From: Lacibacter sediminis
Lineage (GTDB): Bacteria; Bacteroidota; Bacteroidia; Chitinophagales; Chitinophagaceae
Assembly (NCBI RefSeq): GCF_014168535.1
Contig: NZ_CP060007.1
Span: 3,968,001-4,032,000 of the forward strand
Length of the DNA: 64,000 nucleotides
Direction of reading: 5' to 3'
Shown: piece after piece, positions 1 through 8,240 of the stretch
Position numbering within the stretch: the stretch's first letter is position 1
Layout: every line of letters starts with the position of its first letter
Notes under the pieces: model-generated
Told to the model about the DNA's origin: nothing
Database searches by the model: none
The model's input: only the letters and a program-made list of their open reading frames with translations
Program-made: the position numbers and the translations under genes

Positions 1-42
1 ATCATAACTTTCCGGGTTTGCTGGGTTAGTAAGTTTTTTGTT

Positions 43-99
43 GTGAATGGTGAATGGTCAATAGTGAATGAATACTCATTACTATTCACTCATCACTCA
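43..99 (-). repeat. word-like repeat starting at the ftsA stop codon
   Basis: On the minus strand the ftsA stop TGA opens a run of degenerate words (TGAGTGATGAGT, then GTAATGAGT, then CATTCACTATTGACC and CCATTCAC). The first half is partly complementary to the second (AGTGAAT against ATTCACT), so the transcript could fold. A closely similar run follows murE, and a shorter one follows ftsQ. Positions 1-42 hold nothing recognisable; ftsZ is expected further left. The repeat is seen directly; any function is unknown. Confidence 0.6.
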
Positions 100-1497
100 T
101 AGCTTCCTGTCTTCTTCTTCGTTAAACAAATCAATCAATCCATCTTTAATGCTGTCCATAAATCCTTTCAGGCTCTTGCGTTTTTTTACACGCACTACAT
201 GTGTTTCAGATTGTTCATCGTACACATTCACCACTTCTGCTACAGGTTCTTCTTTTACTTCTATTCCTTTCAGCTTGTTCTGTGTGTTCTCGAATACGTT
301 GTAACCTTTCATGATCAAACCAATACAGGTTGAATACATTGGCTTGGCTAATTCATCAATATGACCGGGAGCTAAATGTTCGTTGGGGAAACCAATACGT
401 GCATTCAATCCTGTTACATATTCTGTTAACTGAATGAGATGTTTCAATTGTGAACCACCACCAGTTAATACAATACCACCATTGAGCATGCGGTTATCTA
501 AACCAACCTGCTTTAAATGATAGGTTACAAAATCCATGATCTCACTCATACGTGCCTGGATGATGTGTGCAAGATTTTTTACACTGATCTCCTTGGGCGC
601 CATTCCACGAATACCCGGAATAGTGATGAACGCATTTGATTTTGCTTCATCAGCCAATGCGCTGCCAAACTGCACTTTCATTTGCTCTGCCTGTGTACGC
701 AATACACCTAATCCCATTTTAATGTCGTTGGTAATGTTCTCACCGCCGAATGGAATAACTGCAGTATGTTTTAAAATACCTTCATAAAAAACTGCAAGAT
801 CAGTTGTACCACCACCAATATCAACAATGGCAACACCTGCTTCAAGATCATGCTCGCACATAACAGCAGCAGCAGATGCTAATGGTTGTAACACAAGATC
901 TCTCACTTTCAAATTGCTCTTTTCAACACTTCGATTGATATTGCGTATTGCATTTTTATCGCCGGTGATGATGTGGAAGTTTGCTCCAACTTTCACGCCA
1001 CTATAGCCGATCGGGTTCGGAATATTCTGAAAGTTATCCACGGTAAACTCCTGTGGTATCACATCAATGATCTGATCACCAGCTGGAATATAGGTTTTGT
1101 ATTGATCGCCGATCAGCTGATCAATTTCACGTTGCGAAATTTCTTCTTCGTTTTGCTGACGAACAATATCGCCACGTGTTTGCAATGATTTAATGTGATG
1201 GCCTGCAATACCAACGTATACTTCGTTGATCTCCAGATTTGGGTTGCTTGCATAGCAATTTTGTAAAGCCTGTTCAATGGCTTTAATGGTTTGATCAATG
1301 TTTAACACCATGCCGTGTTGTACACCGCTGGAGTTTGCACGACCAAAGCCGAGAATTTCAAGTTTGCCGAATTCATTCTTACGTCCGGCAATAGCAGCGA
1401 TCTTGGTTGTACCAATATCCAATCCCACGATGATGGGGTTGTTATTGACAGCCTGTGCGCTCATTGCTGTTCCGTTTGTGGGTGATTCCGTTGTCAT
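97..1497 (-). CDS. ftsA: cell division protein FtsA
   Basis: Actin-like ATPase that tethers FtsZ to the inner membrane and recruits late division proteins. Visible signatures are the phosphate-1 motif VGLDIGTTK near residues 24-32, the phosphate-2 motif VDIGGGTTDLAVF in the middle, and a late glycine-rich VLTGGGSQL segment. The C-terminus (KSLKGFMDSIKDGLIDLF) looks like the amphipathic membrane-targeting helix of the family. I start at the ATG at 1497 (466 residues): the upstream 29 codons in frame are rich in His, Thr and Lys and lie in a repeat-containing spacer. A further ATG at codon 12 (1464) is also possible. It is the last dcw gene in the window; the stop codon lies inside a dispersed word-like repeat. 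Confidence 0.97.
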   Translation of the reverse strand: MTTESPTNGTAMSAQAVNNNPIIVGLDIGTTKIAAIAGRKNEFGKLEILGFGRANSSGVQHGMVLNIDQTIKAIEQALQNCYASNPNLEINEVYVGIAGHHIKSLQTRGDIVRQQNEEEISQREIDQLIGDQYKTYIPAGDQIIDVIPQEFTVDNFQNIPNPIGYSGVKVGANFHIITGDKNAIRNINRSVEKSNLKVRDLVLQPLASAAAVMCEHDLEAGVAIVDIGGGTTDLAVFYEGILKHTAVIPFGGENITNDIKMGLGVLRTQAEQMKVQFGSALADEAKSNAFITIPGIRGMAPKEISVKNLAHIIQARMSEIMDFVTYHLKQVGLDNRMLNGGIVLTGGGSQLKHLIQLTEYVTGLNARIGFPNEHLAPGHIDELAKPMYSTCIGLIMKGYNVFENTQNKLKGIEVKEEPVAEVVNVYDEQSETHVVRVKKRKSLKGFMDSIKDGLIDLFNEEEDRKL

Positions 1498-1538
1498 AGT
1501 TGTATGTTGTTTTTTAGTTGTGTGAACTTTTTTGTTTT

Positions 1539-1578
1539 TATGGTTATCAACTGTTGTGCATGTTTGTTCATCGTTGCG
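1539..1578 (-). repeat. copy 1 of a 40-base element shared with the nifJ upstream region
   Basis: The plus strand reads TATGGTTATCAACTGTTG, nine variable bases, then GTTCATCGTTGCG. The sequence at 40250-40288 has the same words with the same spacing. Both copies lie upstream of a minus-strand start codon. The repeat is seen; promoter or mobile-repeat status is unknown. Confidence 0.45.
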
Positions 1579-1601
1579 TCGCACTCTTGTACGCTTTTCC
1601 T

Positions 1602-1692
1602 ACATTCATCTTCAACCCACCCCTTTCATCATTTTCCTTAGTGCCATACTCTATAGCCCCTCCAAGGAGGGGATGAACACTCTCATTATTCA
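1602..1692 (-). repeat. GC-rich hairpin element between ftsQ and ftsA
   Basis: The 195-base gap between ftsQ and ftsA contains CCCCTCCAAGGAGGGG (about 1657-1672), a 6-7 bp stem with a tiny loop, and about 40 bases away CCCACCCC, i.e. GGGGTGGG on the minus strand. This combination resembles GC-rich intergenic elements I recall from other Bacteroidota genomes. It is followed immediately by the word-like sequence abutting the ftsQ stop. It could terminate or pause transcription, but no T-tract follows the stem. Confidence 0.5.
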
Positions 1693-2907
1693 TCACTCAT
1701 TCTCTTTCTTCTTCATCACTGCTTTAGGTTGTTTTTTCACAGGTTGGCTCTTCGCTTCATTCAGTACACTTTCTTCTTCTGTCTTCGGCTTAGGTTTTTG
1801 CTCAGTTGGTTTTGGATTTTGCACTGTCTTCGTTACTTGCGATTTGTCTCCTTGTACCTTGTTGCCTGTTGCAGGGGTAGGGAGTTGGTTTTTCATCGCA
1901 TTGCGATTTTGAGTTGTCTCTGGTTTCACAGTAGCGGACTTTAAAACGGGCTCTGTAGGTGTTGGTGCACTCTTATAGGCCCCGGAGGTAAGCAAACTGT
2001 TTGGTTCGTTGTTTATAATTGGTTTTTCAGTTGTTAATGTTGTATCGCTGTTAATATAACTTGTGTCAATAGCCCTGCTTACGTCATAATTATTCTGGTC
2101 AACCACAAAACTTTTAAACAGACTTACACTATCTCTTCTTACAGCTACCAGTTGTTTATCGTAACGCACATCCAATGCGCTGTAATAATTCCAACCGGTT
2201 TTATTCATGATGTTTTTGTAGAACAACAGCAAGCGGTTAAACTTCTGTTCCATCTTTTCTGCATTTCCAAACTGAATGAGATGATTGCCAAGCTTTGGCA
2301 CTAATTCAAATTCATAGTTATTTATATTCACCTGGTCAACCTGCGCCATCCAGAAATCATTCTTCATTAAATAGTGACCCATTTCTTTCACCTGCTCCTG
2401 CAACAAACTATCTTTCTTTCTTGCTGCAGTTGTTTCATTCGGGAAAGAAGTAAATACAGGCACACGTGCCACCTGGTCGTTGGTGATCGGCAACTGCTCG
2501 CCCATATCATCAATATAAAATGATTGACCGTTTACCATAAACACTCTGGCCACGGGTTCACGTTCAGTAATATCAGCATGCAGTACATCATTATTATCAA
2601 AGAACAATTCAGCATTACGAATCCAGAGATTTCGTTCCAGTAATTCTTCCAGCTGTTGCAGATCAAATGTTTTAATTGGAGCTCCTTTCATCAGATCAGG
2701 ACGACCACCGGAGATCGTATTCAGTATTTGCTTTTTACTTACATACTCCGTTCCATCTACACCTTTGATGGTTACAATAACATCTTTGCAACGTTTTCCA
2801 TTTTTGTTACGAGCAGCAGCAACCAGCAGCACAATTGTTGCTGTACCTATCACTGTCCACATAACAGTGAGTACTAACTTCTTCCAGGAAAATTTCTTAC
2901 TGCTCAT
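1693..2907 (-). CDS. ftsQ: cell division protein FtsQ/DivIB with long low-complexity tail
   Basis: Bitopic division protein that links the Z-ring to septal peptidoglycan synthesis. One N-terminal transmembrane helix (about residues 10-30, LTVMWTVIGTATIVLLVAA), then a POTRA-like segment (VIVTIKGVDGTEYVSKKQIL onward) and the FtsQ beta domain to about residue 280. At 404 residues it is longer than usual because the last ~120 residues are Pro, Lys, Thr and Gln rich and look disordered. Part of that tail is encoded by repetitive words (see findings). It starts 5 bases after murC ends. Identification rests on position and topology as much as on sequence, since FtsQ diverges fast. Confidence 0.88.
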   Translation of the reverse strand: MSSKKFSWKKLVLTVMWTVIGTATIVLLVAAARNKNGKRCKDVIVTIKGVDGTEYVSKKQILNTISGGRPDLMKGAPIKTFDLQQLEELLERNLWIRNAELFFDNNDVLHADITEREPVARVFMVNGQSFYIDDMGEQLPITNDQVARVPVFTSFPNETTAARKKDSLLQEQVKEMGHYLMKNDFWMAQVDQVNINNYEFELVPKLGNHLIQFGNAEKMEQKFNRLLLFYKNIMNKTGWNYYSALDVRYDKQLVAVRRDSVSLFKSFVVDQNNYDVSRAIDTSYINSDTTLTTEKPIINNEPNSLLTSGAYKSAPTPTEPVLKSATVKPETTQNRNAMKNQLPTPATGNKVQGDKSQVTKTVQNPKPTEQKPKPKTEEESVLNEAKSQPVKKQPKAVMKKKENE

Positions 2908-2912
2908 TATAA

Positions 2913-4283
2913 TTATGCTTCTATCTTCTTTTTTAACTCCTGTAACAGTGCATCAATATCTCCTGCACCCGCTGTTACGAACACCACATTGCTATCTACC
3001 TTACTCGTTACCTCATTCAACAACTCTTCTTTTGACAATATCTGCTTCTTCTCCAATTTCATCTTGTTTAAGATGAGTTCACTTGTTACTCCTTCAATCG
3101 GTAATTCACGTGCCGGGTAAATCGGCAACAGAATTACTTCGTCTGCCATGTCAAGACTTGCTGCAAAACCATCAGCTAAGTCTCTTGTTCTTGTAAACAG
3201 GTGTGGTTGAAATACCAACACCAGTTTCTTATCTGAAAACAAACTTCTTGCACCGGTGATCAACGCTCTCAACTCTTCGGGATGATGTGCATAATCGTCT
3301 ACAAACACCACATCTCCTTCGCCCGGAGCAATCACATATTCAAATCTTCTTTTTACGCCTTTAAATGCTGTTACTGCATCTTCAATTTTTTCATCATCGA
3401 TCTTCAATACATGGGCAACTGCAATGGCTGCTAATGCATTTTCTACATTGTGTAAACCACCAACATTCAATAACACGTCTTTCAATATCCAATCACCAAA
3501 CACCACATCAAAGACATAACTGCCGTTTTGTACTTTTAGATTCACCGAGTGTACAGTTGCATTTGTATCATTGAGATGATAAGTGATGTGATTGTCTGCA
3601 ACCAAATCACCGGTTCGTTTCAATCCATATTTGCTGATGAGCCATCCACCGGGTTTAATTTTCCTGGTGAACTCGATGAACGCTTCTTCCATTGCTTCAG
3701 CCGTTCCGTAGATATCTAAATGATCAGCATCCATTGCCGTGATCACTGCTATATCCGGGCTCAGCTTATGAAATGAACGATCATACTCATCTGCTTCCAC
3801 CACACACACATTGTTATCGCTTGCCCAGAAGTTACTGTTGTAATTAACAGCAATACCGCCGAGAAAAGCATTACAACCAAAACCACTGTGACGTAACAAA
3901 TGCCCCGTCATTGTACTGATGGTTGTTTTACCATGCGTACCTGCTACACATATATTCAAAGAACTTTGCGTAATGATCTGCAGCACATCACTCCTCTTTA
4001 CTACACTGTACCCATTCTGCAGATAATACTGGTACTCTTTATGCTCCTTTGGAATAGCGGGTGTGTAAACCACCAACTGCACATCCTTGGGAATACGTTC
4101 TACATCTTCATTATAATAAATACTGATTCCTTCTGCTTCCAGTTGCGATGTAAGTGCTGTAACCGTTTTATCATAACCACTCACCTTCACTCCATTCTCA
4201 TGAAAGAACCTTGCGATTGCACTCATGCCAATGCCACCAATTCCTACGAAGTACACTGCCTTTATATCGTTCAACTGAATCAT
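2913..4283 (-). CDS. murC: UDP-N-acetylmuramate--L-alanine ligase
   Basis: Cytoplasmic ATP-dependent ligase adding L-Ala to UDP-MurNAc, the first step of stem peptide assembly. The N-terminal UDP-binding fold has GIGGIGMSAIA, the central ATPase domain has the P-loop GTHGKTTISTM near residue 115, and DDYAHHPEE marks the C-terminal ligase domain. The length of 456 residues is normal. The start ATG overlaps the murG stop (ATGA), which indicates translational coupling. All Mur ligases C, D and E are present in this cluster; murF is not in the window. Confidence 0.97.
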   Translation of the reverse strand: MIQLNDIKAVYFVGIGGIGMSAIARFFHENGVKVSGYDKTVTALTSQLEAEGISIYYNEDVERIPKDVQLVVYTPAIPKEHKEYQYYLQNGYSVVKRSDVLQIITQSSLNICVAGTHGKTTISTMTGHLLRHSGFGCNAFLGGIAVNYNSNFWASDNNVCVVEADEYDRSFHKLSPDIAVITAMDADHLDIYGTAEAMEEAFIEFTRKIKPGGWLISKYGLKRTGDLVADNHITYHLNDTNATVHSVNLKVQNGSYVFDVVFGDWILKDVLLNVGGLHNVENALAAIAVAHVLKIDDEKIEDAVTAFKGVKRRFEYVIAPGEGDVVFVDDYAHHPEELRALITGARSLFSDKKLVLVFQPHLFTRTRDLADGFAASLDMADEVILLPIYPARELPIEGVTSELILNKMKLEKKQILSKEELLNEVTSKVDSNVVFVTAGAGDIDALLQELKKKIEA

Positions 4284-5374
4284 TTCTTTATCAACTTCAA
4301 TACTTCTGTTGCAATTACTGTATCGGCATCAGACACGCCCAGTTTTGCAATATGTTGTTTCAATTCGTTTTGTTTCGCTTCATCTTTTGCCAAGGCAATG
4401 ATGCTGCTTACTAATTTCTCTTTTGCTTCATTATCCTTCACCATTAATCCCGCATGCTTCTCAACCAAATGTTTTGCATTCACTGTTTGGTGATCTTCTG
4501 CTGCATGTGGATAAGGAACAAACACAGCCGGCTTTGCAACCAAACAGATCTCGGCAATTGCCATAGCGCCAGCTCTTGAGATCACCACATCGGCCGCAGA
4601 GTAAGCGTGTTCCATCTGACTGATAAACTCATTCACCCACACATTGAATTTTCCTTCTGCTCGTGTCTTTGCTTTTTCCGCATATATTTTTCCTGTTTGC
4701 CAAATGAGTTGCAGGTTATTCTTTTCAAACTCCTCAAGTCCTGCATCAATGGCTTCGTTAATACTCTTTGCACCCAAACTGCCACCAACAACCAGCACCG
4801 TTTTCTTTGTTGTTTCTAAACCAAAGTATTTCAAACCTTCTTCTTTCGTTATAGAAGAAAGTGAAATGGAAGCTCGAACAGGGTTTCCGGTGATCATGAT
4901 CTTTTGCGCCGGGAAAAACTTCTCCATACCATCGCTTGCTACAAATACTTTCGTTGCCTTCTTTCCCAACATCATATTTGCTTTTCCTGCAAACGAATTG
5001 CTTTCATGAATAAAGGATGCAATGCCTTTACTCTGTGCAAAACGCAAAACCGGAAAGCTGGAATAACCGCCTACTCCTATCACTGCGTCTGGTTTAAATT
5101 GGTTGATGATCGTCCGCACCTGTACAAAGCTTCTTAGCAACTTAAACGGCAAGCCGATGTTTTTTATCAAAGAACTTCTGTTAAAACCTATAATGTCTAT
5201 CCCTTTTATTTCATACCCTGCCTGCGGCACTTTTTCCATTTCCATCCTACCCTTTGCTCCCACAAATAATATCTCTGCATCAGGTTGTTGTTTCTTAATG
5301 GCATTTGCAATTGCAATTGCCGGAAAAATATGACCACCGGTTCCACCTCCTGCAAGTATAATCTTTACACTCAT
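4280..5374 (-). CDS. murG: UDP-GlcNAc--lipid I GlcNAc transferase MurG
   Basis: GT-B glycosyltransferase on the inner face of the cytoplasmic membrane, converting lipid I to lipid II. The N-terminal GGGTGGHIFPAIA is the diagnostic glycine-rich loop, GGSLGAKSINEAI is the second glycine loop, and SRAGAMAIAE with PYPHAAEDHQ forms the UDP-GlcNAc site. The length of 364 residues is normal. It overlaps ftsW upstream and murC downstream by four bases each (ATGA), so flippase/polymerase, MurG and MurC are coupled in one transcript. Confidence 0.97.
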   Translation of the reverse strand: MSVKIILAGGGTGGHIFPAIAIANAIKKQQPDAEILFVGAKGRMEMEKVPQAGYEIKGIDIIGFNRSSLIKNIGLPFKLLRSFVQVRTIINQFKPDAVIGVGGYSSFPVLRFAQSKGIASFIHESNSFAGKANMMLGKKATKVFVASDGMEKFFPAQKIMITGNPVRASISLSSITKEEGLKYFGLETTKKTVLVVGGSLGAKSINEAIDAGLEEFEKNNLQLIWQTGKIYAEKAKTRAEGKFNVWVNEFISQMEHAYSAADVVISRAGAMAIAEICLVAKPAVFVPYPHAAEDHQTVNAKHLVEKHAGLMVKDNEAKEKLVSSIIALAKDEAKQNELKQHIAKLGVSDADTVIATEVLKLIKK

Positions 5375-6612
5375 GCCAATTCTTCTTTAACGTTCTCAGC
5401 CTTTCCTTCTGCATCTTCTACATTTCTCGCAACACTTAAAATGATGCCGATTGATAAACAGGTAAACAAAAAGCTACTACCACCCATACTCACCAATGGA
5501 AGAGTTACACCCGTTACAGGGAACAATCCTACATTCACCGCCATGTTTGTCATGGCCTGTATCACCAGTGTAAAACTCAAAGCCAATGCAAGAAATGCAC
5601 CGAATGCATATGGACATTTCCTGAATAACCGAATACTCCTGAACAAAAACACCATGTAGATAAAAACGATGAATGCTGCACCAATGATTCCATACTCTTC
5701 AATGATGATAGCATAGATATAATCGGAATATGGATGTGGTAAAAAATTACGTTGCTCACTGTTGCCGGGACCTAATCCAAACAACCCACCTTTTGCCACA
5801 GCGATCTTTGCCTGTTGTACCTGGTAAGGTGCTTCACCTTTTGCTGCATACATAAAATCCTGCACACGCTTGATCCATGTTGGCACACGACCTGCTGATA
5901 AAACTGCAGGTAACTCTTTCATCTTTCCTTCTTCTTTATCGTAGTATGCTCCTGCAATTGCAATCAGTATGATCACAGGAATTGCAACAGTTGCTGCAAC
6001 CAATGCAATATGTTTAAAACTTACTCGACCGATGAACAACAACAACATGCTTGTTGCACCGGTGAGTAATGCTGTTGAAAGATTTGCTGGGGCAATTAAT
6101 CCGCAGATGACCACGATAGGTATCATCATTGGAATAAATCCTTTTTTGAAATCTTTGATGACATGCTGCTTCTTTGATAACAATCTCGAGAGGTACATGA
6201 ACAAGGCCAGTTTGGCAATATCGGATGTTTGTACTGTGAGATTGATGATCGGCAACTTGATCCAACGACTTCCGTCGTTGATCTTTGTACCAAAGAACAA
6301 TGTATAAATAAGTAACACGATGGAGATGTAAAACAACATCTTCGCTACTCTTGAATAAATAGTATAGTTTACCCTATGCGCAAAGTAAACAATGATAATA
6401 CCCAACGAAATAAATGCGATCTGTTTAAAGAGATAAACGTAGGTATTGCCTTTGTATAATTTATAGGCTAATGAGTTGGTGGCGCTGTACACTACCAATA
6501 AACTCACCAGCGACAATACAACCACGATTGCCCAGATCACTTTATCGCCACGGGTTTTATCCCGCAGCCCTGCTGTTGAAAATTTAGATGATATGTTTGC
6601 GATTTGACTCAT
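5371..6612 (-). CDS. ftsW: FtsW/SEDS-family lipid II polymerase
   Basis: Polytopic SEDS protein, the septal peptidoglycan polymerase working with FtsI. About ten hydrophobic segments; the family signature region is LGPGNSEQRNFLPHPYSDYI followed by FAIIIEEYG-like residues (IYAIIIEEYGIIGA), and the C-terminal PLVSMGGSSFL segment is typical. The length of 413 residues is normal. It lies in the conserved dcw order between murD and murG. An RodA assignment is unlikely given this location. Confidence 0.95.
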   Translation of the reverse strand: MSQIANISSKFSTAGLRDKTRGDKVIWAIVVVLSLVSLLVVYSATNSLAYKLYKGNTYVYLFKQIAFISLGIIIVYFAHRVNYTIYSRVAKMLFYISIVLLIYTLFFGTKINDGSRWIKLPIINLTVQTSDIAKLALFMYLSRLLSKKQHVIKDFKKGFIPMMIPIVVICGLIAPANLSTALLTGATSMLLLFIGRVSFKHIALVAATVAIPVIILIAIAGAYYDKEEGKMKELPAVLSAGRVPTWIKRVQDFMYAAKGEAPYQVQQAKIAVAKGGLFGLGPGNSEQRNFLPHPYSDYIYAIIIEEYGIIGAAFIVFIYMVFLFRSIRLFRKCPYAFGAFLALALSFTLVIQAMTNMAVNVGLFPVTGVTLPLVSMGGSSFLFTCLSIGIILSVARNVEDAEGKAENVKEELA

Positions 6613-6632
6613 TGCTTTTTTATGCTTCTATT

Positions 6633-6661
6633 GGTCTGACGGCCTGAGGGCCGTACCGACC
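6633..6661. repeat. hairpin between ftsW and murD
   Basis: GGTC-TG-ACGGCC-TGAG-GGCCGT-AC-CGACC forms a 6 bp GC stem with a TGAG tetraloop, an internal mismatch and an outer GGTC/GACC stem, filling most of the 53-base gap between murD and ftsW. There is no clear T-tract in the minus-strand direction, so it looks more like an mRNA structure or dispersed palindrome than a terminator. The word GTCAGACGG recurs near 47100. Confidence 0.5.
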
Positions 6662-6665
6662 AGCG

Positions 6666-8012
6666 TTACAGATCTCTTACTGCCTGCTTAAACTGATTTC
6701 CTCTGTCTTCATAATTTTTAAACAGATCGAAACTGGCACAAGCCGGGCTTAGCAATACAGCATCACCTTTTTCTGCAAAATGGTAGGCTGCTCTCACTGC
6801 ATCCTCCGCACTGGTGGTATTCACGATCAATGAAACTGTGTCGCCAAAGGCTTCATGAATTTTACGATTGTCTAAACCAAGGCAAACAATGGCTTTTACC
6901 TTTTCCTTTACCAGTTCCTTTAATACTTCGTAATCATTTCCTTTATCAACACCACCAAGAATTAAAATGGTAGGATGCGTCATACTCTCCAGTGCATACC
7001 AGGTAGAATTGATGTTGGTAGCTTTACTGTCGTTGATGTATTCAACTCCTTTTACCATTGCCACCATCTCCATTCTGTGCTCAAGACTTTCGAATGTGGT
7101 AACGGCCTCCCTGATCTTTTCTTTGCGTATACCTAAAGTAGACGCTGCAATACCTGCTGCCATGGTGTTGTACTGGTTGTGTTTACCCTTGATCTTAAAA
7201 TCATCTACGCTCATTGTTACTTTATCGTCGTTCACTGCAATCGTCATGGTGCCGTCTTTGATGAAAGCGCCTTTTTGTGGTTCCTGTTTCATGGTGAATG
7301 GTAATGGGGTTGATTGGAGAGTAAGTTTTTTTAAATACTTTGCTGTAACCGGATCATCGGCACAGTAAATGAAAAAATCGTCTTTCGTTTGGTTATTGGT
7401 GATCTTAAATTTTGCATTGATGTAATTCTCAAACCTGTATTCGTATCTGTCTAAATGATCTTCAGTGATATTCGTAAGCACAGCGATCTCGGCTTTGAAT
7501 TCCTTAATATCATCTAACTGAAAACTGCTGAGTTCAGCGATATAAACTTCTTTTGGATCGATAGCAACCTGTTTTGCAATACTGATACCGATATTACCAA
7601 CCAATGCACAATCAACACCTGCATGTTTGCAGATATGATAGGTTAAAGAAGTTGTGGTTGTTTTACCATTACTTCCGGTAATAGCAACGATCTTGCTGTT
7701 TCCTTTAAAACGATACGCCAGTTCTACTTCACTGATCACCGGGATACCTTGCTTACGTATCTTCTTCATCATCTCACTCTTCTCAGGAATACCGGGACTC
7801 TTTACAATTTCATCCGCACTCAGAATTTTTTCTTCGCTGTGCACACTCTCTTCAAATTCGATTCCGTATTCTTTCAACTCTTCTTTGTAAATATTTTTGA
7901 TAGGTCCTGCATCGCTCACAAATACATCATACCCCTGCTTCTTCGCAAGAATAGCAGCGCCTGCTCCACTTTCGCCGCCACCAAGTATGTAACATTTGTG
8001 TGCCATGTTCAT
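6666..8012 (-). CDS. murD: UDP-N-acetylmuramoyl-L-alanine--D-glutamate ligase
   Basis: Cytoplasmic ligase adding D-Glu to UDP-MurNAc-L-Ala. N-terminal nucleotide-binding fold with GGGESGAGAAILAKK, P-loop GSNGKTTTTSL near residue 115, and the C-terminal ligase domain containing YINDSKATN and LSPACASFDLFKNYEDRG, which is diagnostic for MurD. The length is 448 residues. The ATG at 8012 is followed two codons later by a second ATG (MNMAHK), so the start is uncertain by two residues. An unusual 14 bp hairpin lies just upstream. Confidence 0.96.
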   Translation of the reverse strand: MNMAHKCYILGGGESGAGAAILAKKQGYDVFVSDAGPIKNIYKEELKEYGIEFEESVHSEEKILSADEIVKSPGIPEKSEMMKKIRKQGIPVISEVELAYRFKGNSKIVAITGSNGKTTTTSLTYHICKHAGVDCALVGNIGISIAKQVAIDPKEVYIAELSSFQLDDIKEFKAEIAVLTNITEDHLDRYEYRFENYINAKFKITNNQTKDDFFIYCADDPVTAKYLKKLTLQSTPLPFTMKQEPQKGAFIKDGTMTIAVNDDKVTMSVDDFKIKGKHNQYNTMAAGIAASTLGIRKEKIREAVTTFESLEHRMEMVAMVKGVEYINDSKATNINSTWYALESMTHPTILILGGVDKGNDYEVLKELVKEKVKAIVCLGLDNRKIHEAFGDTVSLIVNTTSAEDAVRAAYHFAEKGDAVLLSPACASFDLFKNYEDRGNQFKQAVRDL

Positions 8013-8034
8013 TTCAAGTTTCCAGTTTCCTGAT

Positions 8035-8068
8035 AAATGTTACCGGTAACTGGATACCGGTAACATTT
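8035..8068. promoter_or_regulatory. perfect 14 bp inverted repeat upstream of murD
   Basis: AAATGTTACCGGTA, a six-base loop ACTGGA, then TACCGGTAACATTT form a perfect stem 23 bases upstream of the murD start. On the plus strand it is followed by a T-rich stretch (TTTTCTTTTTT), so it could terminate antisense transcription. On the coding (minus) strand there is no T-tract, and it would be a leader hairpin or an operator-like palindrome. Confidence 0.6.
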
Positions 8069-8240
8069 TCTTTTTTGGTTTTTCGACTTTTCTTATTTCA
8101 ACAATGAAATAAAAAAGGCTCTTCACAAGTATGGGTTAGTACAGGATCTCAGAGGTGCTACATAGATGGTTCTCTTCTAAGTCTTACATAGGATTGGTGG
8201 GTAAGGATTTAAAACCAGGGGTGGTTTTTCAATAACCTCT
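8069..8240. other. murD-mraY spacer with no recognised content
   Basis: The remainder of the 228-base gap within the otherwise tight dcw cluster. It has no plausible ORF on either strand and no tRNA-like fold that I can see. It contains a T-rich tract, then mixed sequence up to a short GGGGTGG word near 8218. It is large enough for a promoter for murD and the genes after it, but no convincing -33/-7 pair was found. Confidence 0.4.
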
